From: Betaproteobacteria bacterium
Lineage (GTDB): Bacteria; Pseudomonadota; Gammaproteobacteria; Burkholderiales; Rhodocyclaceae
Reading direction: 5' to 3'
DNA: 6,404 nucleotides
NCBI GenBank assembly: GCA_028065725.1
Contig: JAPTVL010000510.1
Location: 1-6,404 of the forward strand
Part shown: piece by piece, positions 1 to 4,777 of the stretch
How positions within the stretch are numbered: position 1 is the stretch's first letter
Layout: every line of letters starts with the position of its first letter
Position numbers and translations under genes: made by a program
The notes under the pieces: generated by a model
The model's input: only the letters and a program-made list of their open reading frames with translations
The model's database searches: none
What the model was told of the DNA's origin: nothing

Positions 1-239
1 GCATCCTGAGCCTCGGCGACGCCATCGTGCGCGACCGGGGCAAGCTCGGCTTCGTGCCAGACGCCTACATGGGCGGCGACCCGGAAGGCGTCAAGCGCGG
101 CCTGCGCAAGGCTTTCCTCAAGCACCAGCGCGAACGCGAATTCGACCATCTGCTGTTCGCCCACGGCACCCCCTGGATCGGCGGCGCCAGAGCTGGCCTC
201 GAAAAGTTCCTGGCAGACCAGGAATGTGCGGGATGCTAG
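1..239 (+). CDS. C-terminal end of a probable MBL-fold metallo-hydrolase (5' truncated by window)
   Basis: The reading frame is open from base 3 and ends with TAG at 237-239, giving the last 78 residues. A GTG at 27 is only an internal codon, because the frame continues to the window edge with coding-like composition. The segment holds LLFAHGTPWIGGA followed by a helix (residues about 48-70 of the visible part), which resembles the C-terminal 'HG-P-GG' element of a metallo-beta-lactamase superfamily subgroup, where this His is usually a late metal ligand. The catalytic HxHxDH core would lie outside the window, so enzyme class and substrate cannot be judged. The gene converges on the DUF457 gene, with only 10 bases between the stop codons and no visible terminator. 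Family call moderate; coding status fairly sure. Confidence 0.55.
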   Translation, partial: ILSLGDAIVRDRGKLGFVPDAYMGGDPEGVKRGLRKAFLKHQREREFDHLLFAHGTPWIGGARAGLEKFLADQECAGC

Positions 240-249
240 TCCGGCCGGT

Positions 250-774
250 TCACTGACCAGCCAGCCCCCGCAGCGCCATCCCCGGAATAGCCACCGCCAG
301 ACACGGCACCCACACCCAGCGCATCTCCGAGCGCAGCACCTCGATGCCGCGCCGTGAAAACAGTGCGGACGGGCGCAGCGGCGACACCTCGATCACCCGC
401 CACGGCAGGAAAAATCGCCTGTGTGAAAACGGGCTGAACAAGGCGATGCCGAGGCCACCGTTGGTCAGCGCGTCGATGAGGCCATGCGACGCGGCGCTGA
501 CCAGCAGCACCCAGAATGCGATGCGGGGTTGCGCCGTCGGCGCGAGCAGCGTCCCCGCGCCTGCCAGCGCCACGGCAAACGGCAGCGAATGCGTGATGCC
601 ACGGTGGCCGAACGGATGCTCGTAGGGAATGCCGAGCCACAAGCCCAGTGCATCGAGGTCGGGCAGCACGGCGCAGACCAGCGCTAGCGCCAGCAGTCCC
701 GGCGGCACGGCGTCGGTACCCAGCGCTGCGGTCAGCGCCAGCGGCACGGCCAGATGCGAAAGCGGCGTAGCCAT
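250..774 (-). CDS. YdjM/DUF457-family inner-membrane metal-dependent hydrolase-like protein
   Basis: A 174-residue integral membrane protein of the DUF457/YdjM type, often annotated 'metal-dependent hydrolase' although its reaction is not established. Features in order: N-terminal TPLSHLAV with His7, a hydrophobic segment at about 24-38, the acidic PDLD motif at 38-41, GHRGITHS at 56-63, a second hydrophobic segment at about 86-97 running into SHGLIDALTNGG (96-107, His97 and Asp101), then SPFSHRRFFLPW at 114-125 and a last membrane span at about 154-170. The His/Asp pattern is the family signature of a possible metal site facing the membrane. The ATG at 774 begins the conserved N-terminus but has only a weak ribosome-binding site. 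The gene lies 39 bases downstream of the secreted 77-residue gene on the same strand, so the two may be cotranscribed. Confidence 0.8.
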   Translation of the reverse strand: MATPLSHLAVPLALTAALGTDAVPPGLLALALVCAVLPDLDALGLWLGIPYEHPFGHRGITHSLPFAVALAGAGTLLAPTAQPRIAFWVLLVSAASHGLIDALTNGGLGIALFSPFSHRRFFLPWRVIEVSPLRPSALFSRRGIEVLRSEMRWVWVPCLAVAIPGMALRGLAGQ

Positions 775-813
775 GCCGTCATCCGTCGTGCTGCAGGCGG
801 GCGATGTGCCGGA

Positions 814-1047
814 TTACGGCTTGCGACCGGGCTCGGCGCAGCGAATGATCGCCTTGGCGTCCTTCCTGTCCAGGCAATGGCGCATGTCGGCGCCCTGCCG
901 CCGCTTCGGCCTGGATGCAGCCGCCTTGTCCTGGACTTCCGGCTGGGGCGCCACCGTTGCGGCCGGGTCGGCCGCCGGTTCGGCGTCCTGTGCCATCCCT
1001 GCATTCGCCACGACCAGCAGCGGCAACGCGATGAACCAGGTTTTCAT
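814..1047 (-). CDS. Small secreted protein with two conserved-looking cysteines, unknown function
   Basis: A 77-residue protein. The start at 1047 is chosen over the longer frame from 1104 because it has a strong AAAGGAG ribosome-binding site (complement of 1053-1059) five bases upstream and begins a textbook signal peptide: Lys2, hydrophobic core at about 4-15, and cleavage likely after Ala-Gln at 19-20. The mature part is about 57 residues. It is an Ala/Pro/Glu-rich linker (21-45), a basic patch (46-50), then RHCLDRKDAKAIIRCAE, which places Cys58 and Cys70 twelve residues apart, suited to a periplasmic disulfide hairpin. I do not recognise a named family, though short periplasmic proteins ending in a CLD...IIRCAE segment occur in Proteobacteria. 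It is divergent from the bufferin operon, and a link to metal stress is only a guess from position. Confidence 0.75.
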   Translation of the reverse strand: MKTWFIALPLLVVANAGMAQDAEPAADPAATVAPQPEVQDKAAASRPKRRQGADMRHCLDRKDAKAIIRCAEPGRKP

Positions 1048-1154
1048 GGGATCTCCTTTGCAATGTGAACGCACAGATGAAACCGGCAAACATGAATTCA
1101 TCATAGCCTCGCCGGCGACGCATCGGCACGCCCGCCCGGGCCGACGCGGCGCAT

Positions 1155-1169
1155 CGAAAAAATTTGTCG
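1155..1169. promoter_or_regulatory. A/T-rich quasi-palindrome upstream of the putative bufA promoter
   Basis: CGAAAAAATTTGTCG is a 15-base inverted repeat of the form CGA-n-AAA-a-TTT-n-TCG with one mismatched pair. It ends seven bases before the candidate -35 element at 1176. It is the most A/T-rich spot in an otherwise very GC-rich intergenic region. It could be a repressor or activator site, or an UP-like element; no known operator consensus is matched. Confidence 0.3.
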
Positions 1170-1175
1170 TCCAGG

Positions 1176-1201
1176 TGTAAGGACAGCTGTGCCGCCGCGA
1201 C
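1176..1201 (+). promoter_or_regulatory. Possible ECF-sigma-type promoter for the bufABC operon
   Basis: TGTAAGGA at 1176-1183 is followed, after 14 bases, by CGAC at 1198-1201. The pattern resembles extracytoplasmic-function sigma promoters with a GTAA-type -35 box and a CGA-type -10 box; the Caulobacter sigma-F regulon, which includes a bufferin operon, uses GTAACC and CGAA about 16 bases apart. Here GTAAGG to CGAC is 15 bases, so the match is partial. Transcription from it would give a leader of about 130 bases before the bufA start. No sigma or anti-sigma gene lies in the window. Confidence 0.3.
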
Positions 1202-1339
1202 TGAGCAGGGGTGAGACACGCGGCGGGTTACAACATGCGGCTGTCTCATGGCACTGCACCCGTCGCCAGCATGGCGGACACGCAGCGCCGGTACATCCAC
1301 CCGAATCAAACCGTTCCATTCATCAAAGGAGATTTATTC

Positions 1340-1630
1340 ATGTCCATTTCATCCAAAGGCGCCGCCCTCGCGTCCTTCGCCGCCGCGATGGCCCTCTCGA
1401 TGTCCCCCGTCCATGCCGCAGAAAGCCCCAATGGCAGCGCCGGCCCCGCAGTCGGTTCCAGCGACAAGGTGCACTGCTACGGCGTGCTGTCCTGCAAGGG
1501 CACCAGCGACTGCAAGACGGCTGAACACAGCTGCAAGGGCCAGAACGCCTGCAAGGGCCATGGCTTCAAGGCCGTCTCCGCCAAGGAATGCATGGACAAG
1601 AGCGGCGTCATCGCCGACCTCAAGATGTAA
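1340..1630 (+). CDS. bufA2: BufA2-family periplasmic bufferin-type metallophore precursor
   Basis: A 96-residue secreted Cys-rich RiPP precursor of the bufferin class. Family members are exported and carry cysteines oxidised to copper-binding heterocycles by BufB and BufC. The ATG at 1340 is eight bases after AAAGGAG and begins a clear signal peptide: SSK, hydrophobic 8-20, cleavage near VHA-A at 26/27. Longer in-frame starts at 1211 lack a ribosome-binding site. After a Gly/Ser/Pro linker (28-43) comes the core: Cys46, 52, 58, 65 and 71 at steps of 6, 6, 7 and 6, each followed by K or Y and usually G (CYG, CKG, CKT, CKG, CKG), then Cys84 in KECMDK. His45, 63 and 74 lie in the same core. The pattern fits BufA2 rather than DUF2282 BufA1. 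The hairpin downstream and the bufB and bufC genes support the assignment; the exact modified residues cannot be read from sequence. Confidence 0.87.
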   Translation: MSISSKGAALASFAAAMALSMSPVHAAESPNGSAGPAVGSSDKVHCYGVLSCKGTSDCKTAEHSCKGQNACKGHGFKAVSAKECMDKSGVIADLKM

Positions 1631-1645
1631 CAGTCCGTCGCAGCC

Positions 1646-1668
1646 CCGGTGCGGCCCCGCCGCACCGG
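1646..1668 (+). other. Perfect 10-bp GC-rich hairpin between bufA and bufB
   Basis: The arm CCGGTGCGGC (1646-1655) pairs exactly with GCCGCACCGG (1659-1668) across a CCC loop, 15 bases after the bufA stop. No T-run follows, so it is not a standard intrinsic terminator. In this position it more likely acts as a partial terminator, or as a 3' stability element that keeps bufA mRNA more abundant than the downstream bufBC message. Structure is seen directly; role is inferred. Confidence 0.6.
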
Positions 1669-1710
1669 CAACCGACGCCAGTTGTTTGCACTCGCCTGAG
1701 AGACTTCCGC

Positions 1711-2571
1711 ATGACGCGCCCCCCTGCCCCGATCAGAAAAGCTTCACCGGGTTTCGGCCTCGGCCTGCGGCCCGTGCATTACCCGGACTTTCTGCGCGGC
1801 CCGCACGCGGTCGACTGGCTCGAAATCATTTCCGACAATTACATGGTGCCCGGCGGCAAGCCGCTCGCCATGCTCGATGCCGTGCTGGAACGCTACCCTG
1901 TGGCGATGCACGGCGTATCGCTGTCGATCGGCTCCACCGACGGGCTCGACCTTCAGTATCTCGCCGACCTCAAGGCGCTGGCGCGGCGCGCGCAGCCGCT
2001 GTGGATTTCCGATCACCTGTGCTGGACCGGCGTCGCCGGCCGCAACGCGCACGACCTGCTGCCGCTGCCCTACAGCGAGGAGGCGCTGCGCCTTGTGGTG
2101 TGCCACGTCGGCCAGGTGCAGGACGCGCTCGGCCAGCGCATCCTGCTGGAAAACGTATCGAGCTATCTCGAATACCGCAGCGCGGACATGAGCGAATGGG
2201 AATTCCTGCGCCGCGTCGCCGAGGAGGCCGACTGCCTGCTGCTGCTCGACGTCAACAACATCTATGTCAGCAGCATCAACCACGGCTTCGACGCGCGCGC
2301 CTTCATGCGCCACCTGCCGGCCGGGCGGGTACAGCAGATCCACCTGGCCGGCCACAGCGACCACGGCGACTACATCGTCGACACCCACGACCATCCCGTC
2401 GCCGAACCGGTGTGGGCGCTCTACCGCGAAGCCTGCCTGCTGTTCGGCGAGGTCGCCACCATGATCGAACGCGACGACCACATCCCCGCGCTCGCCGAAC
2501 TCATCGCCGAACTCGACCGCGCGCGGGCCATTGCCGCCGAGGTTCTGGACACCTGCGAGGCGCTGGCATGA
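1711..2571 (+). CDS. bufB: MNIO-family (DUF692) bufferin maturase
   Basis: A 286-residue TIM-barrel protein of the multinuclear non-heme iron oxidase (MNIO, DUF692) family, related to MbnB and HvfB. It would use iron and O2 in the cytoplasm to rearrange cysteines of the BufA2 precursor. Full length is present and in order: [14 protein letters not shown] (15-28), [10 protein letters not shown] with Glu38 and Asn43, [10 protein letters not shown] with His67, SDHLCW with Asp101 and His102, LLPLPY (116-121), [12 protein letters not shown] with Glu147, [16 protein letters not shown] with Asp180, Asn183 and His191, [11 protein letters not shown] with His211 and His215, DTHDHPV with Asp224, His226 and His228, and MIERDD with Glu253. 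These are plausible metal or active-site residues by family pattern. The ATG at 1711 follows GAGAGA (1698-1703) by seven bases; an ORF extension from 1588 overlaps bufA and is rejected. Its stop overlaps the bufC start. Confidence 0.92.
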   Translation: MTRPPAPIRKASPGFGLGLRPVHYPDFLRGPHAVDWLEIISDNYMVPGGKPLAMLDAVLERYPVAMHGVSLSIGSTDGLDLQYLADLKALARRAQPLWISDHLCWTGVAGRNAHDLLPLPYSEEALRLVVCHVGQVQDALGQRILLENVSSYLEYRSADMSEWEFLRRVAEEADCLLLLDVNNIYVSSINHGFDARAFMRHLPAGRVQQIHLAGHSDHGDYIVDTHDHPVAEPVWALYREACLLFGEVATMIERDDHIPALAELIAELDRARAIAAEVLDTCEALA

Positions 2572-3350
2572 GCGCGCCGACTCTCGTCACGCTGCAAACG
2601 GCGTTTCACGACCACCTGCTCGACCGCCCCAGCGCCATCGCCGACGACGTCGCGGCCGGCGGCCGCATCGACGTCGCCCATCGCCTGCACATCTATCATC
2701 ACGCCTACCGCGCCCGCCTGCTCGACAACCTGCGCGACGCTTTCGAAAAAACCTGGGCCTACCTCGGCGACGACACCTTCGACGACGCGGCGCTGGATTT
2801 CGTCGAGGCCAACCCGCCGCAGCACCGCAACCTGCGCTGGCACGGCGCGGATTTTCCGCACGGGCTGGCCGCGCGCTTTCCGCAGGATCCCGACATCGCC
2901 GAACTGGCCATGATCGACTGGCAGCTGCGCCGCGCCTTCGACGGCCCCGACGCCGAGCCCCTGGCACCCGCGGCGCTGGCCGAACTCGACGCGGCGCAGT
3001 GGGAAAGCGTCGGCTTCCGTTTCGTCCCCACCCTGTTCCTCGCGCCGCTGCGCTTCAACAGCGTCGACATCTGGCACGCCCTCGACCAGGACCAGCCGCC
3101 GCCGCCCGCCGATCGCCTGCCCGACCCCGCCTGGCTCCTGATCTGGCGCAAGGCCTGGCAGCCGCATTTCCGCACCCTCGACCGCATGGAACACGCCGCC
3201 CTGTCGCAGCTGCTGGCCGGTGCTTCGTTCGCCCGGGTCTGCGCGTCGCTGGGCGAACACCTGTCGGATCAGGACGCCACGGCCCAGGCCGCCCGCCATC
3301 TCGGCACCTGGCTGCAGGACGGCCTCATCGCCGGGCTGACGACCGCTTGA
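2568..3350 (+). CDS. bufC: HvfC/BufC-type DUF2063 peptide-modification partner
   Basis: A 260-residue partner protein of the MNIO maturase. In this family it binds the precursor leader and presents it to the iron enzyme. The N-terminal DUF2063 domain (about 5-100) shows the typical order: [10 protein letters not shown], then [21 protein letters not shown] (39-59), [20 protein letters not shown] (65-84), and [10 protein letters not shown] (88-97). The C-terminal part carries [12 protein letters not shown] (114-125), [17 protein letters not shown] (148-164), LLIWRK (190-195), and a helical end from 207 to about 230. The start codon shares ATGA with the bufB stop, and GAGG at 2557-2560 sits seven bases upstream, so translation is coupled and about equal to bufB. 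It converges on the MOSC gene with 10 bases between stops. No bufD/DoxX-like gene follows. Confidence 0.88.
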   Translation: MSAPTLVTLQTAFHDHLLDRPSAIADDVAAGGRIDVAHRLHIYHHAYRARLLDNLRDAFEKTWAYLGDDTFDDAALDFVEANPPQHRNLRWHGADFPHGLAARFPQDPDIAELAMIDWQLRRAFDGPDAEPLAPAALAELDAAQWESVGFRFVPTLFLAPLRFNSVDIWHALDQDQPPPPADRLPDPAWLLIWRKAWQPHFRTLDRMEHAALSQLLAGASFARVCASLGEHLSDQDATAQAARHLGTWLQDGLIAGLTTA

Positions 3351-3360
3351 GCCCTGCGCC

Positions 3361-3915
3361 TCACCTTTCACCCCGCACCGCATCCCCCACCCGGATCGTC
3401 CCGCCCGCCAGGATGCGGGCATTGACCCCGCCGTGGCCGCGCATCGCGTTGAATCCGCCCGGCCCCAGCACGTCTTCCATGCGCGAGCAGGGATCGCAAT
3501 GCCCGGTCAGCTCCAGCACCACCGACTCGCCGATGCGCAGCACCAGCGGCCGGTCGCGGAACAGCGCCCGCGCCGCCAGCAGGTTCAGCCCCGACACCAC
3601 CAGGTTGCGCCGCAGCAAAGCCGCGTCGACCTGCGCCCGCCCCGTCAGCGCCGCCACCACCGGCAGGTGCTCGGCCTGGATCAGCGTCACCTGCCGCTTG
3701 CCGCCTTCCACCCGGCTGCGCGACGGCAGCGCGTAGTGGTCGCCCTCCAGCCCCAACCCGGCAATCGCCCCAACGGATTCGACCGCGACCACCTCGCCGC
3801 GGCGCTGCGGTCTCACATAGATCGCATCGATGCGGCCGGGGTGCGGAAAGCGCATCGTCAGATCGCGCAGGCCAGCCTCGTCTGCCTGCGCGTGTGCAAT
3901 CGGCTGCGGGCTCAT
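3361..3915 (-). CDS. MOSC-domain protein
   Basis: A 184-residue protein of the MOSC family (the domain shared with molybdenum-cofactor sulfurase C-termini and YiiM-like proteins), which handle molybdenum cofactor or sulfur through a conserved cysteine. Visible motifs: [10 protein letters not shown] (53-62), [10 protein letters not shown] (75-84), [12 protein letters not shown] (102-113), [16 protein letters not shown] (138-153, Cys140 and Cys143) and [14 protein letters not shown] (159-172). Length suits a stand-alone MOSC protein. The start at 3915 is preferred over Met21 at 3855 because it overlaps the stop of the 30-codon membrane gene as ATGA; neither start has a strong ribosome-binding site. 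It probably depends on coupling with that small gene. Specific substrate unknown. Confidence 0.87.
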   Translation of the reverse strand: MSPQPIAHAQADEAGLRDLTMRFPHPGRIDAIYVRPQRRGEVVAVESVGAIAGLGLEGDHYALPSRSRVEGGKRQVTLIQAEHLPVVAALTGRAQVDAALLRRNLVVSGLNLLAARALFRDRPLVLRIGESVVLELTGHCDPCSRMEDVLGPGGFNAMRGHGGVNARILAGGTIRVGDAVRGER

Positions 3916-4004
3916 CCAGCCAGCCGCTGGATCAGCCAGATCAGCCCGCCGGCAACGGCCAGGCAGATCAGGCAGGCGAGCAGAATCTTTGCGAATTTGG
4001 GCAT
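3912..4004 (-). CDS. 30-residue single-span membrane microprotein, coupled to the MOSC gene
   Basis: A short frame on the minus strand encodes MPKF followed by a hydrophobic stretch (7-25) that includes Cys11 and Cys14, then a polar tail with Gln26 and Arg27. The pattern is one membrane helix with a basic N-terminal end (Lys3, Lys6). Its TGA overlaps the MOSC ATG as ATGA, the usual sign of translational coupling, and third positions are G or C in most codons. No clear ribosome-binding site precedes the ATG at 4004. It is not recognised as a named family. It could be a membrane anchor or regulator for the MOSC protein, or merely a leader that delivers ribosomes to it. Confidence 0.5.
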   Translation of the reverse strand: MPKFAKILLACLICLAVAGGLIWLIQRLAG

Positions 4005-4077
4005 CCGCTGATGGTATGCCAGTTCGCTATTTGGCGCCGGCCGGATAGCCCACCGATTGCGCGAGGATGATGCGCTG

Positions 4078-4293
4078 ATGCTTCTTCAGGCCCAGGGCCG
4101 CGCCCAGCGCGTCGCGGTCGACCAGGCCGCGCACCACCACCGCCTGACCAACCTGGGTTCGGAGGACTACCGCAACCTGCTCCACATGCTGCAGACCGAA
4201 AAGCCCGTGTTCTGGGACAGCGAGGCAGGCTGGCTGCGCACCGCACATCCGCAGATGCACGACGCCGAACCCATAGGGGAGCAAGGAGGATAA
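4078..4293 (+). CDS. Hypothetical 71-residue protein, possibly a remnant
   Basis: This frame shows real-gene codon use: third positions almost all G or C, second positions A/T-rich. The opposite frame is also open (4027-4284), but its third positions are the first positions of this frame and less biased, so the plus strand is preferred. ATG at 4078 has GAGGA (4063-4067) ten bases upstream; a TTG at 4057 would add seven residues. The protein begins MLLQAQGRAQRVAVDQAAHHHRL, a helix-prone segment here cut at 20 or fewer in motif terms: QAAHHH at 17-22, SEDYRNLLHMLQ at about 28-39, and EKPVFWDSEAGW at about 41-52. I do not recognise a family. It is divergent from the MOSC microprotein gene and may be a truncated survivor of a longer gene. 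Confidence 0.4.
   Translation: MLLQAQGRAQRVAVDQAAHHHRLTNLGSEDYRNLLHMLQTEKPVFWDSEAGWLRTAHPQMHDAEPIGEQGG
4283..4290 (+). promoter_or_regulatory. Near-perfect Shine-Dalgarno sequence without an evident gene
   Basis: AAGGAGGA overlaps the last codons of the 71-residue hypothetical frame. Downstream, ATG at 4302 opens only six codons, and GTG at 4304 opens a 26-codon frame ending at 4384, with a 13-base spacer that is long for efficient initiation. The 62 bases from 4294 to 4355 hold no other recognisable element. The site may be the surviving start signal of a lost downstream gene or may be chance within Gly codons. Confidence 0.25.
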
Positions 4294-4355
4294 CCAGGCG
4301 GATGTGCTCGCCGTCAGTATGATTTACCGCGGAGTGCGATCAGGTTCGGGAGGCG

Positions 4356-4646
4356 TCAGACATGGACGGCTTCTTTTTCGATGAAGGGGCGCAATTCCGG
4401 GCGCAGGCCTTTCTCGCTCACCAAGTCGACCGTACTGCCGAAGAGGTCCTCGAGATAAAACAGCACGCCGAAGTAACGTTCCGAAGTCGCGGGTCCGTCG
4501 AATGCGACGAGGACATCCAGATCGCTGTCGCTGCGTGCGGTCTGTCGCACGGTTGAGCCGAACAGGGCCAGATCCGTGACCCCGAAGCGGTCAGCAAGGA
4601 CCGGCTTGCTCTGCGCAAGCAACTCAAGGGCGCGAGTACGGTTCAT
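4356..4646 (-). CDS. MNT-type minimal nucleotidyltransferase (MntA-like antitoxin family), orphan
   Basis: A 96-residue nucleotidyltransferase with the polymerase-beta-like signature: LFGSTVRQ with Gly30-Ser31, then SDSDLDVLV giving the metal-binding pair Asp42 and Asp44, and a later acidic strand TVDLV with Asp74. Proteins of this type transfer nucleotides, and MntA members AMPylate and silence a HEPN toxin. The start at 4646 is chosen because GGAG (complement of 4653-4656) lies six bases upstream; the ATG at 4658 actually contains that signal. Length is normal for a stand-alone MNT. No HEPN gene (about 110-140 residues with RxxxxxH) lies on either side, so the usual partner is missing here. 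Base composition looks less GC-rich than the flanks, consistent with transfer. Confidence 0.85.
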   Translation of the reverse strand: MNRTRALELLAQSKPVLADRFGVTDLALFGSTVRQTARSDSDLDVLVAFDGPATSERYFGVLFYLEDLFGSTVDLVSEKGLRPELRPFIEKEAVHV

Positions 4647-4777
4647 GGCAGTCTCCATTCACAGAAATGGCCGAAGCCGAGCACTACGAATACACTTGAT
4701 GGCAGGCCCCGCTTGCCAATGCGCCGATTTTACCACCCAAACCACAGGGCACGGCTTGCACGGGGAATAGGGGACCT
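4647..4777. other. Intergenic spacer between the MNT and Mrr-like genes
   Basis: These 131 bases precede the MNT gene and follow the Mrr-like gene, both on the minus strand. They hold the MNT ribosome-binding site and no convincing hairpin with a T-run. A weak sigma-70-like pair is visible on the minus strand (TTGGCA as the complement of 4714-4719, TGTATT as the complement of 4689-4694), but the 19-base spacer is too long for confidence. A direct repeat GCACGG occurs twice near 4749-4760. Nothing else is supported. Confidence 0.3.

Larger units (their letters stand above)
1048..1339. promoter_or_regulatory. Divergent control region between the secreted-protein gene and bufA
   Basis: These 292 bases carry no convincing gene. 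Reading frames that cross them lack ribosome-binding sites. The stretch must hold promoters for both directions. Three candidates are visible: a TATGAT -10-like hexamer on the minus strand (complement of 1100-1105, about 53 bases before the secreted-protein start, with no good -35 box), an A/T-rich quasi-palindrome at 1155-1169, and an ECF-like promoter on the plus strand at 1176-1201. A 10-base palindrome ATGAATTCAT lies at 1092-1101, partly overlapping the minus-strand -10 candidate. The bufA ribosome-binding site AAAGGAG is at 1325-1331. All promoter assignments are by eye. Confidence 0.5.

Noticed and set aside
1211..1339. Longer start for bufA2 at 1211
   Set aside because: It has no ribosome-binding site and would place 43 residues before the signal peptide. 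The ATG at 1340 has AAAGGAG at proper spacing.
1646..1668. Hairpin as a full intrinsic terminator of bufA
   Set aside because: No T-run follows the stem, and bufB and bufC downstream have no promoter I can see.
1588..1710. Longer start for bufB at 1588
   Set aside because: The extension overlaps bufA2, crosses the hairpin, and lacks DUF692-like sequence. The conserved N-terminus begins just after 1711.
1744..2481. 245-codon minus-strand frame opposite bufB
   Set aside because: Its third positions are the first positions of bufB codons and its composition is that of an antisense shadow. BufB is clearly recognised on the plus strand.
1248..3350. A single 700-codon open frame running through bufA, bufB and bufC
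   Set aside because: Only the part from 2568 is coding. Upstream it is an out-of-frame reading of bufA and bufB, rich in Arg, Pro and Ala, kept open by high GC.
2421..3422. 333-codon minus-strand frame opposite bufC
   Set aside because: It is Gly/Val/Arg-rich shadow sequence spanning two real genes, with no family motif.
4689..4719. Sigma-70 promoter for the MNT gene
   Set aside because: TTGGCA and TGTATT are present on the minus strand, but the 19-base spacing and poor -10 make the match too weak to call.
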